Part shown: positions 11,156-20,251 of the stretch, piece after piece
How the letters are laid out: each line of letters starts with the position of its first letter
How positions within the stretch are numbered: the stretch's first letter is position 1
Assembly: GCA_003151825.1 (NCBI GenBank)
Contig: PLYO01000032.1
Span: forward strand, 23,555-87,554
Reading direction: 5' to 3'
From: Ignavibacteriota bacterium
Lineage (GTDB): Bacteria; Bacteroidota; Ignavibacteria; Palsa-1295
DNA: 64,000 nt
Translations under genes and position numbers: made by a program
The notes under the pieces: model-generated
The model's database searches: none
Told to the model about the DNA's origin: nothing
What the model saw: only the letters and a program-made list of their open reading frames with translations

Positions 11156-11251
11156 GGGGAAGGTAAGAAGTAAGAGTTAAGAAGTAAGAAATGGGGAGGA
11201 TCGGGGGAAGGTAAGAAGTAAGAGGTAAGAAGTAGGAAATGGGGAGGGGAG
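11156..11251. repeat. Two-copy direct tandem repeat, period 48 bp
   Basis: ggggaaggtaagaagtaagagttaagaagtaagaaatggggaggatcg followed by ggggaaggtaagaagtaagaggtaagaagtaggaaatggggaggggag. Confidence 0.85.
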
Positions 11252-11509
11252 CATTGTTCATTGAAAATCGAGCGTGGCGATAGTTTTCTTTAGGAACGAG
11301 TTCTGTGCGAAAATGACTTATTCACACAAGTGGCGAAATTGGCTCGGAAACGAGTGGTCATCGGGAACTCTCAAGAAAAAAAACGGCACCTATTTCTTTG
11401 AGAAAAGTAAAAATGATTAAAGTCGGTAGAGTCGAGAAGAATCTGCACCGTTTCTGAACTTTTTCCTTCAAATGGGCATTTTAGGCCTTCCAAGAAAAGA
11501 AAGACCATT

Positions 11510-11788
11510 ATGTTCGCTATCGTAGAAATATCCGGAGAGCAATTCAAAATCGATGACAGCATGACCACGCTGCGCGTGCCCTACATGGCCGGCGCGGCGG
11601 AGGGGCAGGAGGTTTCGCTGGATAATGTGCTGTTTTCGGACGGCAAATCGGGCGCGAAGCCGCTCGCCACGGTGCGCGGACATATTCGCGGCGAGAAAGT
11701 CATCGTATTCCACAAAAAGCGCCGCAAGCGTTATCGCAAAACCAACGGGCATACCCAGCGGTACACGGAATTGGCAATCAGTTGGTGA
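11510..11788 (+). CDS. rplU: 50S ribosomal protein L21
   Basis: MFAIVEISGEQFKI...VIVFHKKRRKRYRKTNGHTQRYTELAI; followed by rpmA. Confidence 0.97.
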   Translation: MFAIVEISGEQFKIDDSMTTLRVPYMAGAAEGQEVSLDNVLFSDGKSGAKPLATVRGHIRGEKVIVFHKKRRKRYRKTNGHTQRYTELAISW

Positions 11789-11802
11789 CCTCGCTGCGGA
11801 TG

Positions 11803-11840
11803 ACCTCTCCCCAGCCCTCTCCTTAGTAAGGAGAGGGAGT
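11803..11840. repeat. Palindromic repeat (CTCTCC..GGAGAG family)
   Basis: cctctccccagccctctccttagtaaggagagggagt; same family as 16710-16750, 26862-26902 and 33486-33640. Confidence 0.75.
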
Positions 11841-11856
11841 TTAAATATAAGAGAAT

Positions 11857-11897
11857 TTAGCACTTAGCACTTTAGCACTTTAGCACTCAGCACTTCC
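11857..11897. repeat. Short tandem repeat tagcactt(tagcactt)n
   Basis: ttagcacttagcactttagcactttagcactcagcacttc between rplU and rpmA. Confidence 0.75.
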
Positions 11898-11899
11898 CC

Positions 11900-12163
11900 A
11901 TGGCACATAAAAAAGGAATGGGATCGACGCGGAACGGGCGCGATTCCAATGCACAACGGTTAGGCGTAAAGAAATTCGGCGGCGAGTTCGTCCGCTCCGG
12001 CAATATCCTCATCCGCCAGCGCGGAACGAAATATCATCCCGGCGAGAACGTCATGCGTGCCAAAGATGACACGCTCTTCGCCGTTGCCGATGGCAACGTG
12101 AAGTTCGAGCGTTTCCGACTGGGCCGCACGCAGGTGAGCGTATATCCGCAGGCTGCCGCGTAG
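11900..12163 (+). CDS. rpmA: 50S ribosomal protein L27
   Basis: [51 protein letters not shown]. Confidence 0.97.
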   Translation: MAHKKGMGSTRNGRDSNAQRLGVKKFGGEFVRSGNILIRQRGTKYHPGENVMRAKDDTLFAVADGNVKFERFRLGRTQVSVYPQAAA

Positions 12164-12237
12164 TCGTGACCTTCAGGTCACGGTGTGATTATTCTCGAAA
12201 TTGGCTTCGCCACCGTGACCTGAAGGTCACGACTACA
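12160..12237. repeat. Inverted repeat gtagtcgtgaccttcaggtcacggtg ... caccgtgacctgaaggtcacgactac
   Basis: 26-bp arms, perfect inverse; each arm also contains the short palindrome gtgaccttcaggtcac. Second locus at 49943-50005. Confidence 0.9.
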
Positions 12238-12248
12238 CTGCTCTGGCA

Positions 12249-12701
12249 ATGAGTTTACAGGAAAAAATCAACGAGGATTTGAAGTCCGCGATGAAAGCGG
12301 GCGAGAAAATTCGCACGGAAACCTTGCGTAGTCTTCGCGCGGGAATCATCGAGTTTGAAAAAAGCGGTGCGGGCCGCGAGATGAGCGCCGACGACGAGAT
12401 GAAAATTCTCACCACGAACGCAAAGAAACGCCGCGAAGCCATTGAGTTTTACGATAAGAACAATCGCCCGGAACTTGCGGAAAAAGAACGCGCCGAGCTT
12501 GCTGTGATTCAGGCATATCTGCCGCAGCAATTGACGCGGGAAGAAGTTTCGGTGCGCGTGGCGGATGTGATCCGGGAACTTGGCGCGGCGGGCCCGCAGG
12601 ACGCAAACAAAGTGATGCCCGTGCTGATGAAAGAGATGAAAGGCAAAGCGGATGGCAAGCTTGTGCAGGAACTCGTGAAGGAGCAACTTGCCGCAATGTA
12701 A
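12249..12701 (+). CDS. GatB/YqeY domain-containing protein
   Basis: MSLQEKINEDLKSAMKAGEKIRTETLRSLRAGIIEFEKS...AELAVIQAYLPQQLTREEV...MPVLMKEMKGKADGKLVQELVKEQL. Confidence 0.9.
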   Translation: MSLQEKINEDLKSAMKAGEKIRTETLRSLRAGIIEFEKSGAGREMSADDEMKILTTNAKKRREAIEFYDKNNRPELAEKERAELAVIQAYLPQQLTREEVSVRVADVIRELGAAGPQDANKVMPVLMKEMKGKADGKLVQELVKEQLAAM

Positions 12702-12707
12702 GTTCCA

Positions 12708-13190
12708 GTGATTCTCGATGTAATAATTCTCGTTCTCCTTGTGCTTGCCGCGATTGGCGGCTGGCGTTCAGGCGCGATGACAATGCTGGTTTCGGTGGTT
12801 GTGCTCGCCGTTGCGGCGATAGCGGCTTCGATGCTTGCGATGAAAGTGGGAGGAACTCTTCACGTTGGCCCGAACTGGACGTGGCCGGTAATCGGATTTT
12901 TGCTAACGTTTCTCTTGCTCCTGATCGCCGGGAGCTGGGTGAAGCGCCTCATTCGCCCAAAGGATGGTTTGTTGCGCGGGATGGATGGAATCGCCGGTGC
13001 GTTGCTCGGACTTTTGCGCGGTGTCGTTATACTCGGATTGCTGTTCGCACTTTTCCAGCTTGTACATCTGCCGCCGGATAAGATCACATCGGGATCTATT
13101 CTTTACCCATTGCTCCTCAAAGCCGCGACGCTGCTGATTGCTGTTCTGAAGCCCTACATTCATGCTCCGAGCGGGAGCGTTGTCGTTTGA
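12708..13190 (+). CDS. CvpA family protein
   Basis: Four hydrophobic segments, VILDVIILVLLVLAAIGGWRSGAM..., typical CvpA start; upstream of mutS2. Confidence 0.75.
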   Translation: MILDVIILVLLVLAAIGGWRSGAMTMLVSVVVLAVAAIAASMLAMKVGGTLHVGPNWTWPVIGFLLTFLLLLIAGSWVKRLIRPKDGLLRGMDGIAGALLGLLRGVVILGLLFALFQLVHLPPDKITSGSILYPLLLKAATLLIAVLKPYIHAPSGSVVV

Positions 13191-13217
13191 TCGCGCATTC
13201 ATCTTCGATTAACGCCA

Positions 13218-15725
13218 TTGGCAACTGAGGAAGCATATCAGGATTCGACAGAAGATTTTGAGGATTCCGCTGGATTCCATTCTCGACTTGCGAATGAATT
13301 TCTTCAAGCTATATCTCCCACCTTCCGCCATGCCGCGCGCGAACTGGAATTCGAGAAAATTTTTCTTGCCCATCTTCAGCTAACTCACACGTTGCCGGGC
13401 AAGCAAGCATTAGTCCGGGAACTTCTTCCGAAATCCGATCCGGTTGCCATCGATCGCTCGCTTTCGGAAATCCGCGCGATGCGTTCGTTCCTGATCTCTG
13501 GCGAAACGCCTCGATTTTCCGGGCTGACCGATATTGCCCCCACGCTGCGCAAAGTAGAGATCGAAGGCAGCACGCTTATTATAGAAGAAGGCTTTCGCCT
13601 GCTCGGCGCGATGAAAGCCATGCGCGCGATGCGGGAATTTTGCTCCCGCCGTGCCGAGGAAGCGCCCGAGCTTTGGAAGACAGCCATGCATCTCTTCGAT
13701 GATAAGCTGCTTGAAATGCACTTCGATGCCGTCTTCGACGATGCGGGGAAAATTCGTGACTCCGCAAGCCCGGAGCTTTCGAAGATTCGCCGGGACATGC
13801 TTCGCACCTCGGAAATCCTTCGCTCGCGGCTTATGGCCATCGTGCGGCGCCTGTCGGAAGACGAATTTGTGCGCGAGGAAATTATCACGCAGCGAGAAGG
13901 CCGCTATGTTGTGCCCATTAAAGTCGAGCACAAGCGGCGTGTGCCGGGATTTATCCACTCGGTTTCGCAGACAGGCCAGACCGTCTTCATTGAGCCAAGC
14001 GAAACGTTGGAACTCAACAACGAGCTGCGCTCGCTGGAGTTCGCCGAGCAAAGAGAGATTGATCGTATCCTGCGCCTGCTTGCGGAACGGGTGCGCGGCT
14101 CGATTCCGAATCTTCGTTCCTCGCTCGAAGCAGCCGCGCATTTGGACGCCATTCACGCAAAGGCGGCGTATGCGCTTCGCATTGTTGCCGAAGACGCCAT
14201 GCTTGAAACGCAATCGACGAAACGTGAGCGTATGTTTACACTTACGAATGCGCGGCACCCGTTGCTCATCGAGAAAATTGGCAGGGATCGGACCGTTCCA
14301 CTCTCGCTTCAACTCGATGAAGATCGCCGCACGCTTGTTCTTACCGGCCCGAATGCCGGAGGCAAAACTGTCTTGCTCAAAACGGTTGGGATTCTTTCGC
14401 TCATGGCCCACGCGGGCCTCCCTATTCCGGTAGGAGCAGATTGCCGCCTTCCAATTATGGATGGAATTTTTGTGGAAATCGGCGACGCGCAGTCCATCAC
14501 CGACGATCTCAGCACGTTTAGTTCCCATGTGCGGTCGCTGGTGGAAATTCTTGGCGATGCAACGCGATCGAGCCTTATCCTCTTAGATGAAATTGGCGGC
14601 GGGACTGCTCCCGAAGAGGGTGGCGCGCTTGCGCAGAGCATCCTCGAACATCTTACGCGCATCGGCTGCTTTACGATTGCAACCACCCACTACGGCCGGC
14701 TTGCGGCTTATGCGGAATCCACGCCAGGCGCGGTAAATGGCTCGATGGAATTCGACCGCGACACGCTTGCGCCCACCTTCCGATTTCGCGCGGACGTGCC
14801 AGGCAGTTCTCATGCCTTCGACATTGCCGAGCGATTTGGACTTGGACACAACCTCGTTCAGCACGCGCGGCAACTCATCGGCGAGCAAAGCAATCGTATC
14901 GAGGACTTGACAGCTTCGCTCGAAGTATTACAACAAGAAGCGCGCGCGCGAAAAACTGAAGCGGAGCGCGAACTTGGTGCCGCCCGTGCCGTACGAATGG
15001 ATTTCGAACGTAAGCGAGATGAAGCCGAGGAGATTCGCCGCACGGCAAAGAAACGCGCCTCCGAAGAAGCCGAGGAGATATTGAAGCGCGCAAATCAATT
15101 TGTAGAGCGTGCCGTCCGTGAAGCAAAGGAAGCAGTCGCAAAGCCAGAGGTGGCCAGCGAAAATTTGCGAGCCATGCGTCTCCGTCAGGAGCAGGAACGA
15201 AAAAAACTCATGGCAGACCTTTCCGTCGCTGAAGTCCCTTCCGTCCCTGAAGACGAAATTGTAATCGGCACAAGCGTTCGCCTCAAATCGAATCCCACTC
15301 AAATCGGGAAGGTTCTTTCTGTAAAAGGAAATGAAATCGAAATCGAGATTGGTTCTCTGCGAATGCGGACGAAACGCGATCAGATCGAAGTAGTGAGCAA
15401 CGCTGATGCGAAAGGGAAAACGCGGGCTGGAAGCGCCGCGCCACGCGAGATTTCTACTGCCACGAAATATCTTTCGACAACCGTCGAGCGACGCATCGAC
15501 TTGCGTGGCGAATATGGCGATGACGCCGTCATCAAAGTCGATCGTTTCCTTGCTGATGCCTCTGCGCATGGGCTGGAGCGCGTCGAAATCATTCACGGGC
15601 ACGGCACCGGCGCGCTGAGCCACCGGATCACGCAGCACTTACGCGGCCATGAGTTCGTTCAAAGTTATCGCTTCGGAGAGCCGCGCGAAGGCGGCGCTGG
15701 CGTTACAATTGTGGAAATAAAATAA
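13218..15725 (+). CDS. mutS2: Endonuclease MutS2 (MutS-related ATPase with Smr domain)
   Basis: Walker A LTGPNAGGKTVLLKTVG, LILLDEIGGGTAPEEGGALAQSIL, C-terminal Smr motif IDLRGEYGDDAVIKVDRFL...VEIIHGHGTGAL; TTG start. Confidence 0.95.
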   Translation: MATEEAYQDSTEDFEDSAGFHSRLANEFLQAISPTFRHAARELEFEKIFLAHLQLTHTLPGKQALVRELLPKSDPVAIDRSLSEIRAMRSFLISGETPRFSGLTDIAPTLRKVEIEGSTLIIEEGFRLLGAMKAMRAMREFCSRRAEEAPELWKTAMHLFDDKLLEMHFDAVFDDAGKIRDSASPELSKIRRDMLRTSEILRSRLMAIVRRLSEDEFVREEIITQREGRYVVPIKVEHKRRVPGFIHSVSQTGQTVFIEPSETLELNNELRSLEFAEQREIDRILRLLAERVRGSIPNLRSSLEAAAHLDAIHAKAAYALRIVAEDAMLETQSTKRERMFTLTNARHPLLIEKIGRDRTVPLSLQLDEDRRTLVLTGPNAGGKTVLLKTVGILSLMAHAGLPIPVGADCRLPIMDGIFVEIGDAQSITDDLSTFSSHVRSLVEILGDATRSSLILLDEIGGGTAPEEGGALAQSILEHLTRIGCFTIATTHYGRLAAYAESTPGAVNGSMEFDRDTLAPTFRFRADVPGSSHAFDIAERFGLGHNLVQHARQLIGEQSNRIEDLTASLEVLQQEARARKTEAERELGAARAVRMDFERKRDEAEEIRRTAKKRASEEAEEILKRANQFVERAVREAKEAVAKPEVASENLRAMRLRQEQERKKLMADLSVAEVPSVPEDEIVIGTSVRLKSNPTQIGKVLSVKGNEIEIEIGSLRMRTKRDQIEVVSNADAKGKTRAGSAAPREISTATKYLSTTVERRIDLRGEYGDDAVIKVDRFLADASAHGLERVEIIHGHGTGALSHRITQHLRGHEFVQSYRFGEPREGGAGVTIVEIK

Positions 15726-15728
15726 TTC

Positions 15729-17216
15729 GTGAGCTTTAATAATATCTTCGTTGCAAATCGTGGCGAAATCGCCCGGCGTGTAATTCGTTCCGCAAAGGAA
15801 TCCGGCTACCAAACGAGCGTTGCGTATTCTCCTCATGATGCCTCTGCGCTCTTTGTCCGCGAGGCGGATTTGGCATTTGCTTTTGCCGGAAATACGCCGA
15901 AGGAATCCTATCTCGATATCGAGCAAATTCTGAATGCAGCAAGGAAGGCCGGAGCGAGTGCTGTTCATCCCGGCTATGGGTTTTTAAGTGAGAATGCGTC
16001 GTTCAGCGCGGCGGTAACAGAAGCGGGAATGAAATTTATCGGTCCCGGGCCGGAGGCCATCGAATTGCTCGGCGATAAAACGAAAGCACGCGCGCTGGCG
16101 CGAAAGCTTGGCATTCCAACGTCGGACGGAACGACACAGGAACTGAAATCGGATGTCGAAGCAATAGAATCCGCGCGGGCTATCGGCTATCCCGTGCTGC
16201 TCAAGGCAGCGGCGGGCGGCGGTGGAAGAGGAATGCGCCTAGTCGAACGCGAGGAGGAGCTATTGCAGAATCTCGAACGCGCGCGCGATGAGGCTCGGAG
16301 CGCCTTCGGCGACGATAGGATTTATCTCGAAAAATATATCGTAAAGCCGCGTCATATCGAGTTCCAGATGCTGGCGGATCGACATGGGAACGCTATTCAT
16401 CTCGGTGAGCGCGAGTGCTCCATTCAGCGCAGGCATCAAAAGCTGATCGAGGAATCGACTTCGGTGATTCTCACGCCGGAATTGCGACGCGAAATGGGCG
16501 AGGCCGCGATTGCGCTTATTACGAGCGCAAAATATGAAGGCGCGGCGACGGTGGAATTCTTAGTCAGTCAGGACTTAAAATATTATTTTCTCGAAGTGAA
16601 CACGCGGCTACAAGTCGAGCATCCCGTGACGGAATTTGTGACGGGCCTCGATCTGGTCCGCGAGCAATTCCGCATCGCGGAAGGCGAAAAACTTACATTT
16701 TCTCCTTTTCTTACCCCCCCGCCTTTCCAAGGCGGGGGACGGGGGGTGGTTGCCCCGCATGGACACTCCATCGAAGTACGCATTCAATCCGAGGATGTAT
16801 GGAACGATTTCTTTCCGAGCTTGGGTAAAATCGAGTACGTTCGTCACCCCGGCGGGGCGTTTGTGCGCAACGATAGTGCGATGTTCGCGGGACTTGTGGT
16901 GTCGGGCTTTTATGATTCCCTGCTCTCGAAATTAATCGTGTGGGATAGAAACCGCGAGGAAGCAATCCGCCGCATGACGCGGGCACTCGAAGAAATGCGC
17001 GTGGCCGGCGTTGCCACAACCATCCCGTTCGGACTGTTCGCCATGCGGAACGCGCGATTCCAAAGCGGCGAATTATCCACGGCCTTCGTGGAAGAAGAAT
17101 TCACTCCCGAAGCCCGCGAGCGGGAACTTGCCCGTTACACCGCACATGCCGAACCTTATTTTACCGCAGTTCAGAGAGTGCAGGGTGAAAGGAAGGCTCG
17201 CGCGGAATTTGTGTAG
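15729..17216 (+). CDS. accC: Acetyl-CoA carboxylase biotin carboxylase subunit, with in-frame repeat-derived insert
   Basis: ANRGEIARRVIRSAKESGY..., AAAGGGGRGMRLV, LEVNTRLQVEHPVTEFVTGLDLVREQ; GTG start. TPPPFQGGGRGVV between GEKLTFSPF and GHSIEVRIQSED. Confidence 0.93.
   Translation: MSFNNIFVANRGEIARRVIRSAKESGYQTSVAYSPHDASALFVREADLAFAFAGNTPKESYLDIEQILNAARKAGASAVHPGYGFLSENASFSAAVTEAGMKFIGPGPEAIELLGDKTKARALARKLGIPTSDGTTQELKSDVEAIESARAIGYPVLLKAAAGGGGRGMRLVEREEELLQNLERARDEARSAFGDDRIYLEKYIVKPRHIEFQMLADRHGNAIHLGERECSIQRRHQKLIEESTSVILTPELRREMGEAAIALITSAKYEGAATVEFLVSQDLKYYFLEVNTRLQVEHPVTEFVTGLDLVREQFRIAEGEKLTFSPFLTPPPFQGGGRGVVAPHGHSIEVRIQSEDVWNDFFPSLGKIEYVRHPGGAFVRNDSAMFAGLVVSGFYDSLLSKLIVWDRNREEAIRRMTRALEEMRVAGVATTIPFGLFAMRNARFQSGELSTAFVEEEFTPEARERELARYTAHAEPYFTAVQRVQGERKARAEFV
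16710..16750. repeat. Palindromic repeat inside accC
   Basis: cttaccccccccgccttt-type element: ccccccgcctttccaaggcgggggacggggggtgg; same family as 33486-33530. Confidence 0.85.
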
Positions 17217-17302
17217 TGGCGCGTAGCAATGCGCCCTTTTTGCTTAGGCACTCAAAATTACCCTTCCCGCGCGGGCACTTTTGAGATAAATTCCCGCTTT
17301 TC

Positions 17303-19435
17303 ATGCGTATCATGCTTCCCAAATGGCTTCTCGCACTCACCCTCTTCGCCGCGCTCGCGGTGATGCCGGGGTGTGTGCTGCAGGCGCAGTGGGTGCAGAC
17401 GAATGGGCCGTATGGGGGCAACATAAATGCTATAGCTTCTATAGATAGCAGTCTCTTCGTAGCGACCGATAGTGAAATCTATATTTCCCAAAATTACGAC
17501 GGTTCCTGGAAACTTTCAAACCAGGGTTTACCAAAGAACCAATTCATTTCGCTTGTTGCAACAAAGCAAGAAATTTATGCGGCGACCGATAGTGAAATCT
17601 TTCTGAGTATAGATAAAGGCCAATCATGGAGTTCTATAAGGAAGGAGAAAACTTATGCCTTGACGATTAGGGATTCGGAACTATTTGCCTGTGGAAATGG
17701 GCTTTGGAAAACAACCGATAGAGGCACAAGCTGGTCGGAACTTGATAGCGCAACTGGCTTAGTGTCAATATTTGTGGACGGCACGAATATATACGCCGGT
17801 GGTATCGACACATTCCTGTATTCGTACGATGACGGAAGTTCCTGGTCTTCTACCAACAGGTTTGACACATCTGATCTTTCAGCTGCTTACTGTGTGGTCG
17901 ATCGTATCATCGCACAGGACAATACGCTTCTTGTGGATATTTATGCTGGCGGTCCTGGAACACCCTTTGGAGTTTACCGATCTCTCGACAGGGGAAAATC
18001 TTGGTCCTCAAGCCCAATGTCCGGCGTAAATGCCTTTGTTTATGTGGGATCTAAGCTGATCGCATTTGGTGAATCTTATGATCCTACCTATACATCCGAT
18101 GATGATGGAATAAGCTGGCAAGTCCATCCCTCAGATTTAATTCACGGAACCTGCCTTGTTTTTGCTAACGACCTCCTTTTTAGTGGCACATACGATGATG
18201 GTGTATTTGTATCTTCCGACACCGGGGCTACATGGACCCAGAAAAGCATTAGTTTGTCACAACCAGCATATTCGACAAGTGTGGTAAGTTCCAAGGTCTA
18301 TGCTGCATGCAACGACCGGATATTTGTGTCATCGGATGATGGAAATCAATGGAGTATTACCCATGTCTTTGATACACCAAGTTCGGCGACCCCTTATCTT
18401 GGCTCGTCACTTTCAGTAGGTGACTCAACCGTCTTTCTTAGTTCGAGTGTTGGCTTATTCATATCAACTAATCGAGGGATCACATGGACATATAGACCTT
18501 CCTCGCCCACTTCTATATATGCTTCGCCTATTGTCTTTATGGATGGCACTTTATTTTGTGTCGCTGCATCTTACGGAATAGATCGGTCATCTGATAGCGG
18601 AGTGACTTGGACGGCTGTTCAGCTTAATAAGCTCGGTGTTCAATCAAATTATGTGAGTTCGCTTATTGCGTTAGGTTCCAAACTTTTTGCCGGTACAGAC
18701 AGCGGAATTTTTGTTTCCGCAGATGTGGGAATTACTTGGAAGGAGAGCGATTCTGGCTTTCCGTTGGGAACGGGTGATAATACTGTTTTGAGTTTTTCCA
18801 TTATCGGATCCAATATTTTTGTAGGAACGGATTATACAGGTGTGTTCCGTTCTACCGACAGCGGGGTTACCTGGTTTGCAGTTAGTCCGATTATCCCTGA
18901 CACAGGCATTGTGACAGTTTTTAATGTAGAACAAGACCTTTTTGCTTTAGCTGGTCCTGATGGATATTCAATAGATGATGGTGGTCTTTTTTTGTCAACC
19001 GATCTCGGCTTTTCATGGGAACAGATTTATAATGGAGCTCCTATTAACTATTATGAGGGCTTTAATTCCCCTGTTGCCGATGGTTATCTTTTTCTTGGGA
19101 CTGAAAGCGGTGTCTGGCGCCATCCTCTTTCGGATTTCGGCATTAGTTCCGTCGCGCAAACGCCGCCATCTCCCCAACACGAAATCCAAAGCTACCCCAA
19201 TCCCTTCTCGCAATCCACCGAGATCACATTCACCTCTCAAGCTGCCGGGTATGTGGATGTTTCGGTTGTGAATCTTTTAGGCGTAGAGGTCGCGCGGCTG
19301 TATTCGGGTGAGTTGGGAGCGGGAGAGCATTCCTTTACATGGAGCAATCCTACCGGCTTGCCGGATGGGATGTATGAGTGCCTCGTTCGCATGAACGGAC
19401 AAGTGGAGACGCTGCCGATGCTGCTTATGCGGTGA
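17303..19435 (+). CDS. YCF48/BNR-repeat-like secreted propeller protein with T9SS type A sorting tail
   Basis: Repeated SxDxGxTW motifs (SIDKGQSW, TTDRGTSW, SLDRGKSW, SSDTGATW, STDSGVTW); tail IQSYPNPFSQSTEITFTSQAAGYVDVSVVNLLGVEV...LPDGMYECLVRMNGQVETLPMLLMR. Confidence 0.85.
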   Translation: MRIMLPKWLLALTLFAALAVMPGCVLQAQWVQTNGPYGGNINAIASIDSSLFVATDSEIYISQNYDGSWKLSNQGLPKNQFISLVATKQEIYAATDSEIFLSIDKGQSWSSIRKEKTYALTIRDSELFACGNGLWKTTDRGTSWSELDSATGLVSIFVDGTNIYAGGIDTFLYSYDDGSSWSSTNRFDTSDLSAAYCVVDRIIAQDNTLLVDIYAGGPGTPFGVYRSLDRGKSWSSSPMSGVNAFVYVGSKLIAFGESYDPTYTSDDDGISWQVHPSDLIHGTCLVFANDLLFSGTYDDGVFVSSDTGATWTQKSISLSQPAYSTSVVSSKVYAACNDRIFVSSDDGNQWSITHVFDTPSSATPYLGSSLSVGDSTVFLSSSVGLFISTNRGITWTYRPSSPTSIYASPIVFMDGTLFCVAASYGIDRSSDSGVTWTAVQLNKLGVQSNYVSSLIALGSKLFAGTDSGIFVSADVGITWKESDSGFPLGTGDNTVLSFSIIGSNIFVGTDYTGVFRSTDSGVTWFAVSPIIPDTGIVTVFNVEQDLFALAGPDGYSIDDGGLFLSTDLGFSWEQIYNGAPINYYEGFNSPVADGYLFLGTESGVWRHPLSDFGISSVAQTPPSPQHEIQSYPNPFSQSTEITFTSQAAGYVDVSVVNLLGVEVARLYSGELGAGEHSFTWSNPTGLPDGMYECLVRMNGQVETLPMLLMR

Positions 19436-19453
19436 GAATTGCATTCGGTCATC

Positions 19454-19750
19454 TTATCGCATGCGCTCTAAATATTTAGCATCGCGGGCATTGTGTTTTA
19501 TCGAAGCGATTGCTATTTCTTCCCCTTTAAGCCGGTAAACCACAAAGAAGGGAAACTTCCTAAGCGGCCAAGCGCGAAGTCCTCGATGTTTTGGTGGATA
19601 CCGAGATGGATCGTTCCGGATTTCGTTATAGATCCGGTTTACTTCCTCTGCAAATCGCTCTGCCGATTGCGGCGTTTGTTGGTCGTCCAGATACCAATGT
19701 ACCGCGCGAATAAAATCTCTTTGAGCGGCAGAAAGGACTTGAAATGTCAC
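19454..19750 (-). CDS. RelE/ParE-family toxin
   Basis: FQVLSAAQRDFIRAVHWYLDDQQTPQSAERFAEEVNRIYNEIRNDPSRYP...LRKFPFFVVYRLKGEEIAIASIKHNARDAKYLERM; ATGA overlap with upstream antitoxin. Confidence 0.85.
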   Translation of the reverse strand: MTFQVLSAAQRDFIRAVHWYLDDQQTPQSAERFAEEVNRIYNEIRNDPSRYPPKHRGLRAWPLRKFPFFVVYRLKGEEIAIASIKHNARDAKYLERMR

Positions 19751-19989
19751 GGGCGGTTTTGCTTGGAAGCCATAATGTACTTACGAGCAGCATATATCGA
19801 CTCTTCGGCACTGATGGCACCCATTTCTCCCCGATCAAAAGCGTGGAGCCGTTCGTAGGCTTCTTCAAAATCTGCGTCAATCGGTGAAAAAGTGCCGAGC
19901 CTCTCTTCGACCTCATCGACCAGCTGGCGCTGGCTCTCGCGGTCTAATTCCAATACTTCCGTGCGGATTTGCTCAAACGATCTATCCAT
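19747..19989 (-). CDS. Antitoxin (addiction-module component type)
   Basis: 80 aa, IRTEVLELDRESQRQLVDEVEERLGTFSP..., paired with RelE/ParE toxin. Confidence 0.8.
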   Translation of the reverse strand: MDRSFEQIRTEVLELDRESQRQLVDEVEERLGTFSPIDADFEEAYERLHAFDRGEMGAISAEESIYAARKYIMASKQNRP

Positions 19990-20039
19990 AAAAAGAAAAC
20001 CTGAAAGCCCCCTTTATGGTTCTTATTACTCCATGCGTA

Positions 20040-20102
20040 TATGAATGTCTCGTCCGCATGAATGGGCAGGTGGAGACGCTGCCGATGCTGCTTATGCGCT
20101 AA
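20040..20102 (+). pseudogene. Fossil C-terminus of a T9SS cargo paralog
   Basis: tatgaatgtctcgtccgc...ctgcttatgcgctaa encodes YECLVRMNGQVETLPMLLMR*, identical in protein to the last 20 aa of 17303..19435; nucleotide differences are synonymous. Confidence 0.75.
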
Positions 20103-20127
20103 AACTTTTGAATTGGTGTTGTCTGAA

Positions 20128-20192
20128 TCAAGATCCTTCGACTCCGTTCATCCCTCGTGCCTCGGGATGAACTACGCTCAGGATGACATGGT
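20128..20192. repeat. Palindromic repeat tccttcgactccg...ctcaggatgac
   Basis: agatccttcgactccgttcatccctcgtgcctcgggatgaactacgctcaggatgacatg; related to 37909-38062. Confidence 0.75.
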
Positions 20193-20225
20193 TGATATTA
20201 CCATGAGTTCGGGGAAATAATCTCG

Positions 20226-20233
20226 TATTTTTG
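20226..20233 (+). promoter_or_regulatory. Candidate Bacteroidota-type -7 element TATTTTTG upstream of murA
   Basis: Matches TAnnTTTG 19 nt before the murA ATG; no clear -33 TTG at the right spacing. Confidence 0.3.
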
Positions 20234-20251
20234 TAGCCAAATAATAAGCAC

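Noticed and set aside
11156-11251. Possible CRISPR array (tandem 48-bp units)
   Set aside because: Only two contiguous units with no spacers; low-complexity purine-rich sequence and no cas genes.
13410-14528. 372-aa minus-strand ORF
   Set aside because: Antisense to mutS2, which has clear domain motifs; codon-phase shadow ORF.
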